A stretch of 64,000 bases of DNA, taken from Streptomyces violaceusniger. Its GTDB lineage: Bacteria > Actinomycetota > Actinomycetes > Streptomycetales > Streptomycetaceae. A model generated the notes under the pieces. It saw only the letters and a program-made list of their open reading frames with translations. It did no database searches and had not been told where the DNA came from. Where the stretch lies: the NCBI GenBank assembly GCA_005405945.1, contig BJHW01000001.1:992001-1056000 (forward strand), given 5' to 3'. A program made the position numbers and the translations under genes. The number at the start of each line of letters is the position of its first letter. Position 1 is the first letter of the stretch. Positions 19,278-27,378 of this stretch are shown piece after piece.

Positions 19278-19553
19278 CAGGCCCGCCGGCTGCGCCTGCT
19301 CCTGACCCGCGTCGCCCAGACCGCGCAGCGGGAGTCGCCGGCCCCCGAGGCCATCGCGGGCAGGGCGGCGTACAGCGTCCGCCGCCCCTCGGGGCTCAGC
19401 TTGTCGATTCGGCCCGCCCCCGTGCACACGCCGCCCACCCCGCAGCAACGACGCCACCGCGGCCACCAGACACGCCGCGATGGCGAAGTCGAACGCGGCG
19501 GACAGCCTCTGGGAGAACGGCGGCGAGATCACGGCGCGCCCACAGCCTCCACT
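19278..19553 (-). other. Mixed gene fragments (MFS C-terminal helix; possible MarR tail)
   Basis: On the minus strand near 19435-19515 a stretch reads AAFDFAIAACLVAAVASLLR, a hydrophobic segment like the last helix of DHA2-type MFS drug exporters. Further on, in another frame near 19335-19415, [17 protein letters not shown] resembles the end of a MarR regulator. Neither has a complete domain. With the SDR tail that follows, this 450-nt stretch looks like a deletion junction that fused the ends of several genes. The MFS tail is moderately supported, the MarR tail weakly. Confidence 0.4.
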
Positions 19554-19585
19554 GCTCCGGCCACCGCTCACGGCACAGTGGAGGC

Positions 19586-20011
19586 ATGAACGCAGACGAC
19601 AGGGGCGCTCTGGCCCGGGGACGTGTGGCGACCAGGCTTCCGGCGCAGGACCTCGACCGGGCGCGGCGTTTCTATTCCGAGCAGCTCGGCCTGGAGCCGG
19701 TTGACGAACGGCCCGGCGGGTTGCTGTATCGCTGCGGAGGCGTGGACTTCGTCCTCTTCCGCTCGACGGGAGCCTCGTCCGGCACGTTCACCCAGATGGC
19801 GTGGGAAGTGGACGACATCGAGGCGGCCGTGCGGGAACTCAGGCAACGCGGCGTGGTGTTCGAGGACGTCGATGTGGCCGGGTTCCGGACGCGGAATGGC
19901 ATCGCCGAGGTGGAGGGGAACTATCCCAGCAAGGGTGCGCGGGGGGAGCGCGGGGCCTGGTTCCGTGACAGCGAGGGGAACCTGCTGGGCGTCGGCCAGC
20001 CGGTGCTCTGA
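19586..20011 (+). CDS. VOC (glyoxalase/bleomycin-resistance) superfamily protein
   Basis: 141 residues. RLPAQDLDRARRFYSEQLGLEP is the opening beta-alpha unit of a vicinal-oxygen-chelate module, and GAWFRDSEGNLLGVGQPVL its closing strand with the usual metal-ligand region. A single polypeptide holds two modules, as in small glyoxalase-like enzymes. ATG at 19586; GGAGG is only one base away, so start is uncertain by a few codons. Reaction unknown. Confidence 0.87.
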   Translation: MNADDRGALARGRVATRLPAQDLDRARRFYSEQLGLEPVDERPGGLLYRCGGVDFVLFRSTGASSGTFTQMAWEVDDIEAAVRELRQRGVVFEDVDVAGFRTRNGIAEVEGNYPSKGARGERGAWFRDSEGNLLGVGQPVL

Positions 20012-20060
20012 GGAGCGCGGCCGGGCAGTCGACGTAGCGTCGGCCGCGGGTAGGCCGACG

Positions 20061-20630
20061 ATGGCTCGCGTCTCGTGCGCCTTCTCCTTTCTCCTTGGTC
20101 TGCGATTGTGGAGGGCGCGGCCGAGGAGATCCGCGAGCGGGGTGTCACCGGAACGACCCTCGACGACATCCGAGCCCGCACCGCGACCGGCAAGAGCCAG
20201 ATCTTCCACTACTTCCCCGGCGGAACGGAGGAACTGCTGCTGGCGGTGGCCGCCAGCGAGGCCGAGCGCGTCCTCGAAGACCAAGAACCGCACATCAGCC
20301 GCCTGGGCACATGGTCGGCGTGGCAGAACTGGCGCGACGCGGTCGTGCGGCGGTACGAGCTGCGGGGCGTCAACTGCCCCCTCGGCGTGCTGATCACCGA
20401 GCTGGGCCGCACCACTCCGGCCGCACAGGCGCTCACGGGCCAGTTGATCAGCCAGTGGCAGGCAGCCCTGCGCACCGGTGTCCAGCGCATGCGGGACAGC
20501 GGCGAGGTCGACCGGCAGCTGGATGCCGACCGTACGGCGGCCGCACTCGTCGCCGCGGTACAGGGCGGGGTGAACCCGTGCCATCCGCGGTACCCACTTA
20601 TTTGTGGGTACTTGGCAGCGGCGGACGACC
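20061..20630 (+). pseudogene. TetR-family regulator remnant
   Basis: The readable core (frame from 20075) has a TetR DNA-binding domain: IVEGAAEEIRERGVTGTTLD and RARTATGKSQIFHYF, then a ligand domain with VNCPLGVLITELGRTTPAAQ. The N-terminus is broken: an ATG at 20061 reads MARVS, the usual opening of this subfamily, in a different frame from the core. After LVAAVQGGV near 20570 the C-terminal helices are replaced by unrelated sequence and the frame runs into the convergent hxlR-type gene. Non-functional unless rescued; the parent subfamily controls small oxidoreductases. Confidence 0.6.
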
Positions 20631-20694
20631 GGGCGAATCTGGTGGCGGGCGGTCGGAGGGCCGCCGGATCGGATGACACGGAGGTGGCGTTGCG

Positions 20695-21045
20695 TCAGGG
20701 TGCCGACTGGGCCTCGGCCAGCTTCTCCAGGCGGCGGTGTCCCCAATCGGACAGGGGGGCCAACGCCTCGGAGAGGTCGCGGCCGAACGCGGTGAGGGAG
20801 TACACGGTCTTCAGTGGCAGCACATCGTGGACTTCCCGGTGCACCAGCCCGTCCGTCTCCATCTCACGGAGCGCCTGAGTCAGAACCTTCTCACTGAGGC
20901 CCGGCAACCGCCGGCGTAGCTCACCGGGGCGATACGGACCGGACTCCAGCGCCCAGAGCAGGGCGGTCTTCCACTTGCCGTCGATCACGGCGATCGCGGC
21001 GGTCACTCCGCAGACATTGGTGTCCTGAGCACGGCTGCGTGTCAT
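20695..21045 (-). CDS. HxlR-type winged-helix regulator
   Basis: 116 residues, typical length. AIAVIDGKWKTALLWALESG and RFGEL-like YRPGELRRRLPGLSEKVLTQ, then LREMETDGLVHREV, form the HxlR winged helix that senses reactive electrophiles or redox through a conserved N-terminal Cys (here Cys 12 in NVCGVT). The ATG at 21045 is chosen because homologues begin about here. It diverges from the imine-reductase-like gene over 55 nt and probably represses it. Confidence 0.9.
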   Translation of the reverse strand: MTRSRAQDTNVCGVTAAIAVIDGKWKTALLWALESGPYRPGELRRRLPGLSEKVLTQALREMETDGLVHREVHDVLPLKTVYSLTAFGRDLSEALAPLSDWGHRRLEKLAEAQSAP

Positions 21046-21071
21046 CTTCGCTCTATTTCCTTTGCGCTGTG

Positions 21072-21079
21072 TACGCGTA
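21072..21079. promoter_or_regulatory. Palindrome in the hxlR / imine reductase divergent promoter
   Basis: TACGCGTA is a perfect 8-bp palindrome in the only 55 nt between two divergent genes, in an AT-richer patch (next to ATATCCATAT). A plausible core of the HxlR operator; short enough that chance cannot be excluded. Confidence 0.35.
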
Positions 21080-21100
21080 TATCCATATGGGGGTTGAGTC

Positions 21101-21988
21101 ATGTCCATGTACTCCGAACAGTCTGCCGTCACCGTGCTCGGCCTGGGGCCGATGGGCCGCGCCCTGGCCGGTGCGTTCCTGGACGCCGGGCTGCGGATCA
21201 CGGTCTGGAACCGGACGCCGGGCAGGGATCGGGAGCTGATCGAGCGGGGCGCGGTTGCCGCGCCATCGGCGGAAGAGGCGGTCGCCGCAAGCGCGTTGAC
21301 CGTGGTCTGTGTGGTGAACTACGACGCGTCGGATGCGATCCTGCGGCGGGACGCGGTCACCGACGCGCTCAAGGGACGCACTGTGGTGAACCTGAGCGCG
21401 GACACTCCGGACCGGGCCCGGGACACCGCGGACTGGGCGGCCGGGCGCGGCATCCGCTACCTCGACGGTGCGATCATGACGCCGACCACCACCATCGGCA
21501 CGCCTGCCTCGGTGTTCATCCACAGCGGCCCGGCGGACCTCTACCAGGAGCACCGGCCGGTACTGGAGGCGCTGGGCGGCGCCCATACCCACCTCGGCGA
21601 GGAGATCGGCCGGGCGGCGGCGTACGACATCGCGCTGCTCGACATCTTCTGGACGGCGATGGCGGGCTATGCCCACGCTCTGGCGGTGGCGCGGGCGGAG
21701 GGGATCAGCGCGCGGGAGTTGGCGCCCTTCGCCAAGGGCATCGGCGCGATCCTTCCGCCGCTCTTCGAAGAGACCGCGGAGGAGATGGACCGCGGCACCT
21801 TCTCCGGTGAGGGCAACCCGATCACCTCGGGCGCATCGTCCATGGCTCATATCATCCACACCTCCGAGGGGCACGGCATCGACGCGGGCGTGATGCGCGC
21901 GGCCGAGGGCATGGCCCGCCGCGCCATCGGGCTGGGGCATGGCACGGACGGGTTCATTCGCGTGGCCGAGGTGCTGGGCCGCCGCTGA
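21101..21988 (+). CDS. Imine reductase-like NADP(H) oxidoreductase (beta-hydroxyacid dehydrogenase superfamily)
   Basis: 295 residues. VTVLGLGPMGRALAGAFLDAG and TVWNRTPGR form the NADP-binding site. NLSADTPDRARD and YLDGAIMTPTTTIGTP are the blocks that separate imine reductases from sugar-acid dehydrogenases, whose DAPVSGG is absent. The long helix beginning YDIALLDIFWTAMAGYAH fits the inter-domain helix of dimeric imine reductases. Such enzymes reduce cyclic imines. Regulated most likely by the divergent HxlR gene. No ideal ribosome site; starts at 21101 and 21107 are both possible. Confidence 0.85.
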   Translation: MSMYSEQSAVTVLGLGPMGRALAGAFLDAGLRITVWNRTPGRDRELIERGAVAAPSAEEAVAASALTVVCVVNYDASDAILRRDAVTDALKGRTVVNLSADTPDRARDTADWAAGRGIRYLDGAIMTPTTTIGTPASVFIHSGPADLYQEHRPVLEALGGAHTHLGEEIGRAAAYDIALLDIFWTAMAGYAHALAVARAEGISARELAPFAKGIGAILPPLFEETAEEMDRGTFSGEGNPITSGASSMAHIIHTSEGHGIDAGVMRAAEGMARRAIGLGHGTDGFIRVAEVLGRR

Positions 21989-22144
21989 GATTCCTCAGGT
22001 TGTCGGCAACCGGGCGAGCAGCACCTGTGTGGACGCGCGGTGGACGGCCGCCTCGTCCGCACCGTCGCACAGATGCTCTCGCCCCTGACCTGCTGGGCGA
22101 TGCCATCCACACCCACAACACGACGACACGAGCCGTGCCGCTCC

Positions 22145-22698
22145 TTACAGGTCGATCTCGATGTAGTCGATGTCGGTGAACTCCACCAGCAGGCCCTGGG
22201 CGCGGCGCCCGCGGTCCTTGAAGTAGATCTCCTGCAGCCCCTCGGCGGCGATGTCGAGCAGTTGCTGTTCGGCGGCGCCCTCTTCCTGGGCGTCGAAGAG
22301 GCGGGCGGCGTACTGCGGCGGCAGCGCCTGCGTGATGTGGCGCAGCCGGGCGTCGTCGGTGGTGCCGGGGCGGCGGTGAAGCCGAAGCGTGCGCGGGTGT
22401 CGAGGACGATGCCGCCGGTGGTGGCGGCCTGTTTCTTGGCCCTGGCGCGCACCTGTGGCTGCCACCGCTTCCTCACCTCGCGTTCTATGCGGATGGCGAG
22501 GGGCTTACGGGGCCGCTTGAGCTGGTCCTTGACGTACCGCTCGACGGTGCGCTGGGAGATGCCGAGCAGATCGGCCACCGGCCGGGTGCCCTTGAGCTGT
22601 CTGACCAGATACCGCATCTGCGCACCGGCCGACTTGGGGACGGGACGGGTGAAGGCACCCTCCACCGCCTTGTCCAGGCCCTCCCCGAGCTTGCCCAT
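22145..22698 (-). CDS. tpg: Telomere terminal protein Tpg (one frameshift)
   Basis: With one extra C/G near 22368 the product is 184 residues, the usual Tpg length. The N-terminus KSAGAQMRYLVRQLKGTRPV, then LGISQRTVERYVKDQLKRPR (helix-turn-helix), RKRWQPQVRARAKKQAATTG and RARFGFTAAPG, match Streptomyces Tpg closely. After the repair the C-terminus runs from LRHITQALPPQYAARLFDAQ to FTDIDYIEIDL. Tpg is covalently attached to the 5' ends of linear Streptomyces replicons and primes end patching. It starts 8 nt after tap, in the usual tap-tpg operon. Confidence 0.93.
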
Positions 22699-22706
22699 CG
22701 TCGTCT

Positions 22707-25015
22707 CTACTCTCCGTTGTCCGCGGCGGTGACGTGGCCGTCCTTGATGTACCGGGCGAGGTTGAGGTCATCGCCGTGTTCCTCGCGCACGCCCTCGGCC
22801 CACAGGGTCGTCTGGGTGCCCTCGTGCTTGACCATCCCCGGACTCACACCGATCCGGAAGCCGCCCGGCAGCGGTTTGCCGCCCTTGTGGGGGAGGAAGT
22901 CCAGCGGGCTGGGTCCGTCGGAGGGGTAGACGGCGCAGTCCGAGAGGACCGCCACCGGGTACTGACCGGTGGCCGCCGCCGTCTTGAGCATCTTGCGGTG
23001 CATATTGATCCGCGCCTTGGAGATGACCGCCGCGCGGATGTCGGGCCGCCACGTCGGGCGCTGGAGCGCCGGCCAGGGCCGGCCCGGGCGCCAGCCACCG
23101 CCACGGGGGCGTTCACGCAGCTTGCCGATGCCGCCCTTGACGGTCGCCTTGATCGCGGAAAGGACGATCGCCATCCTCGGGTCGGCCTGCCGGTGGCCGT
23201 CCATCGCGGTCAGGAACTCCGCCGGCTCCATGCCGGTGGTGACCCCAGGTCGGCCATCGTGGCGACATAGGCGTCCCGCAGCCGTGTGTACCAGGCGTCC
23301 AGATAGCGGCCGTTGTCCGGGCGGAGGTACGCCTCGATGGGGGCGACGCCGTAGCCGAGTTCGACGGCGTAGGCGACGGTCGGCGTGGCGTACCAGGCGG
23401 GTCCCGACGGCCGCTCCCCGGTCGGGGTGAAAGGGCTCGGCAGACGCGGATCCAGCTCGACGTGGGAGAGGTCCACCAGCCATGAGCCGGGGACCTTCGG
23501 ATCGAACGGTGGTTGCTTGGCGTGCACGGGCGCGCCGAGGCCGAAGACGGTGCCGTTGGCGGCCGCGGCGAAGGCCATGTTGACGTCGATGCCCACCACA
23601 TAGCGCTTGGCGCACTCCTCGTCGGTGAGCGGTCGCGCCCAGTCGTACGCCTCCTCCACCAGGACCTCTTCGGGGGTGCGCTGGTGGAAGCGCGGCAGGT
23701 GGGCCAGGAGCGGGTGGCCGTCCGGGGCCTCGGGCGGGGCGCACTGCACCGGCTGGGTGCCCAGCGAGCCGGGGTTGTGCTCGCTGTGCCGCCGGCCGTC
23801 GCTGTCCGGCTCACCGGCGCGGGTGGGCGGGTGCAGAGCGGTCATCAGCTCCAGGCCGGTGACGGCGGTGGAGCCGCAGGGGGTCATGACACGGTCGGCG
23901 TACGTGCCCAGCAGCTGCGCCAGATCGGCGGGCGGCAGTTGCGCGGCCTCGCCCCAGGAGCGCGCGTCAAGGGCGTCCCAGCCCAGGACGCACAGCTGGA
24001 CGCAGGCGCGCCGCACGCCCTCGGCGGGGCGGTAGATCCGCGCCCACGGGCCGAGTCCACGCCGGGTGAGCCGCCAGTCGGCCTTCTCCAGCTGCTTGAG
24101 GACCTTGTGGCCCTCGGACAGCCTGCCCGCCCGCCGCTCCTCGTCGGTCAGCCGGGCCGGGAGGCCGAAACGCATCGCGGCGGCGTCGGTGAGCACCAGC
24201 ACCGGGTCGGCGTCCCTGCCGTTGCGGTTCAGCCGTGGGGCACCCAGGCGCGCCTCGGCCAGAGTCCACTCCACGAGAGCGGGGAGGGACTTGGCCGGGA
24301 TGTCGAGGATCAGGCCGCCGGGGCAGTACGCCGCGAGTCGGCCCTCCGCGAAGTCCACGACGGCCAGCGGGCCGTTGGCGAAGCGCGGGTCCACGGCGGG
24401 GGTGGCGGCAGTGGTCTTGGCACCCGCCGTCGTCGGCGCTGTCGCGGGTTGCCGCGCGTGCGGACCCCGCGAAGTGGCCGGCCGGGGCGGGCGGCCCCGC
24501 CGCGGTGCCGGGGACGTGGCGGGTGGCCGGGCCGTGTCCGGTGCGGCGGTCGCCCCGGGCGCGTGATGACTCCGCCCGGCGGAATGCCCCTGGGCCTGGC
24601 CCTGGTGTGGGGGCGGGGTCTGCGCCGGGATGGCCTGGTCGGGAGGCGACGGCTCGCGGGCGGCGGGGGCCGAGCTCGTTCGCGGCGCCTCCACGGCAGG
24701 GGCGGGGAAGCCCGACGGCTCCGCGGCCGGGGCGGGGAGGCCGGACGGCTCCGCGGCCGGGGCGGGGAAGCGGGCGGCCAGGCCCTTCAGGAGCCGGGCG
24801 TAGGCGGCGCGCTTCGGCTGCCGCGGCTCGGTCCTGCCGGATTCCCAATGGCCCACCGCTTCCCGGCGGATGTCCAGCGCCCTGGCGATGTCGGCCTGGC
24901 TCAGCCCGGCGGCCTCACGCAGCCTCTTGCGCTCGGCGGGTGCCGGCAGATCGTCCTGGGCGACCTGCTCCAGCAGCGCGTCGACAGCGCTGAACAACTC
25001 GTCCTCAGCGGGCAC
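22707..25015 (-). CDS. tap: Telomere-associated protein Tap (one frameshift)
   Basis: 769 residues after adding one G near 23236. GTG at 25015 with GGAGG 8 nt upstream is preferred over the in-frame GTG at 25024, which overlaps the ribosome site. N-terminus has an XRE-type helix-turn-helix (RKRLREAAGLSQADIARALD, about 30-85), then a Pro/Ala-rich linker with tandem PAPAAEPSG-like repeats. The large conserved C-terminal region includes VVGIDVNMAFAAAANG, PGSWLVDLSHVELDP, YGVAPIEAYLRPDNGRYLD and ISKARINMHRKM. Tap binds the single-stranded telomere overhang and recruits Tpg to the ends. The linker is more repetitive than its neighbours. Confidence 0.93.
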
Positions 25016-25170
25016 AGGGCTCACCTCCGGGCAGACCCTATCCCAATCGCTCGACGCAGCGCACGCTTCATCGCACGCTCAATCACTCCTATCGCAAACG
25101 GGTCGGCCGAAAGGGACGGCCGACCCGGCGATCGGGGGTGACGACAAACTCGTCAGTCAAGACGAACTGA

Positions 25171-25410
25171 TTAATCGTCAACGCACTTCGGGTACTTCGA
25201 GCCCCGATTGCAGTCGTGATAGTCGTACTTACTGACGCGGAACTTCTTCTCCTCGCCTCCCTTGGCCGGCTTGACGACCAAGTAGAACTTCTTCCCGTCC
25301 TTGACCTTGTCGGTCACCTGCCCGTCAGGGCCCCGGTCGAAATCCTGCGCGCAGCCGGCGAGCGAGGCAAAAGCGGTCATTACCAAAAGGGCGGCGGCAA
25401 GGCGACGCAT
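25171..25410 (-). CDS. Small lipoprotein
   Basis: 79 residues. A signal peptide (RRLAAALLVMTAFASLAGC) ends in the lipobox LAGC, so the mature protein should be lipidated at Cys 20 and held outside the membrane. The 59-residue mature part is lysine-rich with two further Cys (HDCNRG and YPKCVDD) that could form a disulfide. No known domain. Convergent with nothing; located just upstream of tap on the same strand but separated by 155 nt without a gene. Confidence 0.75.
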   Translation of the reverse strand: MRRLAAALLVMTAFASLAGCAQDFDRGPDGQVTDKVKDGKKFYLVVKPAKGGEEKKFRVSKYDYHDCNRGSKYPKCVDD

Positions 25411-25654
25411 ACGGTGCTCCGATCAACTTGGGGACCGGCACAGTCTAAGAGAGACGCGTCCTCGGCAGCACCGGGCTCTTTTCGGCTTGCGTTTCTTGTG
25501 CGATCCCCCCGTTACGGGTTGGTGACAGTGGGGACGGAGCCGTAACGGTGCACGGGGACAACTCAAGGGCCGGGTCACGGGTCGTAGTGACCGGGAAATC
25601 AACCCACGGCACTTCAACCGACAGCACCGACACCATACGAACGGGGACCCACCC

Positions 25655-26077
25655 ATGACGCACATCAAGCGCGCCCTGGCCGTCGCGGCAGTGACCGGCG
25701 CCGGCGCGGCCGCCCTCATGGTGGCCGCGCCCGCGGCCTCCGCGGCGCCCTCGCACGCGGCGTACAACGGCGCCTGCGGCTCCGGCTACACGGTCGTCAA
25801 CTCCACCGAGGTCGGGGGCAAGGGTACGGCGTATCTCACCTACAGCTCCGCCACGGGCAAGAACTGCCTGGTCGCGATCCGGAACGTCGCCGGTGAGCCG
25901 GTTCCGATGACCATCTACCTCTCGCGGAGCGACACGGAGATCCACAACATCTACGACAGCGGCAACTACCGCTCCTACGCCGGGCCCATCTACACGAACG
26001 CCCGAGGCACCTGCGTGGACTGGTGGGGCTGGATCGACGGTGTGCGCTTCGAGAAGGCCAACACCAACTGCGGCTGA
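25655..26077 (+). CDS. sapA: Spore-associated protein A-like secreted protein
   Basis: 140 residues. A Sec signal peptide (MTHIKRALAVAAVTGAGAAA, cleavage after ASAA near residue 31) precedes a mature domain starting with AYNGACGSGYTVVNSTEVG. It has GTAYLTYSSATGKNCLVAIRN and a WGWIDG end, the pattern of the SapA family first found on Streptomyces spores. Four Cys suggest two disulfides. 244 nt upstream are gene-free and must hold its promoter. The function of SapA proteins is unknown. Confidence 0.75.
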   Translation: MTHIKRALAVAAVTGAGAAALMVAAPAASAAPSHAAYNGACGSGYTVVNSTEVGGKGTAYLTYSSATGKNCLVAIRNVAGEPVPMTIYLSRSDTEIHNIYDSGNYRSYAGPIYTNARGTCVDWWGWIDGVRFEKANTNCG

Positions 26078-26091
26078 CATCCGCCTCACTC

Positions 26092-26123
26092 GGTGCCCCG
26101 CACGCCGTGGCGTGTGGGGCACC
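26092..26123. terminator. Terminator after the SapA-like gene
   Basis: GGTGCCCCGCACGCC pairs with GGCGTGTGGGGCACC (14 of 15) across a 2-nt loop, starting 15 nt after the stop and lying before the end of the convergent FBP gene. Confidence 0.7.
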
Positions 26124-26160
26124 GCTGTCGGACGAGCGTGACGCCGCCCGGCGGCATGAG

Positions 26161-26652
26161 CTACGCGGTCACCTTGGCGAGGAACGCGGCGACGTTCGCC
26201 ACGGTCCGCTCGATCTTCTCCTCCAGGGTGAGCGACTCCTGCGGGCGTGATCCGGCGCCCGCGTCCTTCTTGCCCCGTACATACAGCGAGCAGGCGAGGT
26301 CGCTGCATATGTAGGCGCCCACCGAGTCGCCCCGCTGCCTGGCCTTCCCCGCCTTCGGCGCCACCATCAGGGACACGCCACCCGTATGGGCGGTCAGACA
26401 CATCGAGCACATGCTGCGCCGCGCCTGCCAGGAGGCGGGGCCGGGACAGCGCAGCGCGAGGGCGGTCGGGCGGCCGTCCAGCACGGTGACCAGATAGGCA
26501 CGGTCGGGAGCCTGCGGATCTCGCCAGCCGAGGTAGTCCAGGTCGTCCCAGGGCCGGTCGGCCAGGTCGCGCGGGACGGACAGGCGCTTCGCCTCGCCCT
26601 TGGTGCAGTTCACGAACGCGGCACGGATCTCTTGCTCAGTCATCGGCTTCAT
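26161..26652 (-). CDS. FBP-domain (FusB-like treble-clef) protein
   Basis: 163 residues. Opens with EQEIRAAFVNCTKGEAKRLS, a hallmark of actinobacterial FBP proteins. The C-terminal treble clef has Cys pairs in SMCSMCLTAH and CSDLACSLYV, expected to hold one zinc. Related to FusB, which binds EF-G and rescues ribosomes from fusidic acid, but most actinobacterial members are untested. ATG at 26652 gives the usual N-terminus. Divergent from the TetR gene across a perfect inverted repeat, so probably under that repressor. Confidence 0.85.
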   Translation of the reverse strand: MKPMTEQEIRAAFVNCTKGEAKRLSVPRDLADRPWDDLDYLGWRDPQAPDRAYLVTVLDGRPTALALRCPGPASWQARRSMCSMCLTAHTGGVSLMVAPKAGKARQRGDSVGAYICSDLACSLYVRGKKDAGAGSRPQESLTLEEKIERTVANVAAFLAKVTA

Positions 26653-26666
26653 GAACCGCACGCTAA

Positions 26667-26689
26667 TTTGCCTAAACAATTTAGGCAAA
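26667..26689. promoter_or_regulatory. Perfect inverted repeat, probable TetR operator
   Basis: TTTGCCTAAA and TTTAGGCAAA, 10-bp perfect arms around CAA, in the 65 nt between divergent FBP and TetR genes. It is strikingly AT-rich for this genome. Its size and symmetry suit a TetR dimer. It would control both genes and, downstream, the GDSL esterase. Confidence 0.8.
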
Positions 26690-26717
26690 CGCATAATCGG
26701 TTCTGGTCGAGGAGAGG

Positions 26718-27293
26718 ATGGGTATGGCACGGGTAGGACTGACCACGGAACGCCTGACCCGGGCGGGGGCGGAGCTGGCGGACGAGGTCGGCTTCGACCA
26801 GGTGACCGTCTCGGCGCTGGCCAGACGGTTCGACGTCAAGGTCGCGAGCCTCTACTCGCACCTGAAGAACTCCCAGGACCTCAAGACCAGGATCGCCCTG
26901 CTCGCCCTGGAGGAGCTCGCCGACCGGGCCGCCGACGCCCTGGCGGGCCGGGCCGGGAAGGACGCCCTGACCGCCTTCGCCAACGTCTACCGCGACTACG
27001 CCCGCGAGCATCCCGGCCGCTACACCGCGGCCCGGCTCAGACTCGACCCCGAGGCGGCGGCCGCCAGCGCCGGGGTCAGACACGCACAGATGACACGGGC
27101 GATCCTGCGCGGCTACGACCTGGCCGAACCGGACCAGACGCATGCGGTGCGGCTGCTGGGCAGCGTCTTCCACGGCTACGTCAGTCTCGAGATGGCGGGC
27201 GGGTTCAGCCACAGCGCCCCCGACAGCCAGGAGAGCTGGTCGCGGACCCTGGACGCCCTCGACGCCCTGCTGCGGAACTGGCCCGCGCCCTGA
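26718..27293 (+). CDS. TetR/AcrR-family repressor (WHG-type C-terminal domain)
   Basis: 191 residues. The DNA-binding domain reads RAGAELADEVGFDQVTVSAL then RRFDVKVASLYSHLKNSQDL (HTH and the usual Tyr). The C-terminal part YRDYAREHPGRYTAARL and LLGSVFHGYVSLEMAGGF matches the WHG subgroup. ATG at 26718 with GAGG 5 nt upstream; ATG at 26724 is an alternative. It most likely binds the perfect inverted repeat directly upstream. Followed by a GDSL esterase gene after 85 nt, probably co-transcribed. Confidence 0.9.
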   Translation: MGMARVGLTTERLTRAGAELADEVGFDQVTVSALARRFDVKVASLYSHLKNSQDLKTRIALLALEELADRAADALAGRAGKDALTAFANVYRDYAREHPGRYTAARLRLDPEAAAASAGVRHAQMTRAILRGYDLAEPDQTHAVRLLGSVFHGYVSLEMAGGFSHSAPDSQESWSRTLDALDALLRNWPAP

Positions 27294-27378
27294 CGAGACG
27301 CGTATCGCTCATCGCGTGTCCGCGCACCACCGAATCCGAACCATCCACCCATACATCCCTGATCAACAGGCTGGAACG

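Noticed and set aside
23513..25141. 542-codon + strand frame opposite tap
   Set aside because: Opposite-strand shadow of Tap; repetitive Gly/Arg.
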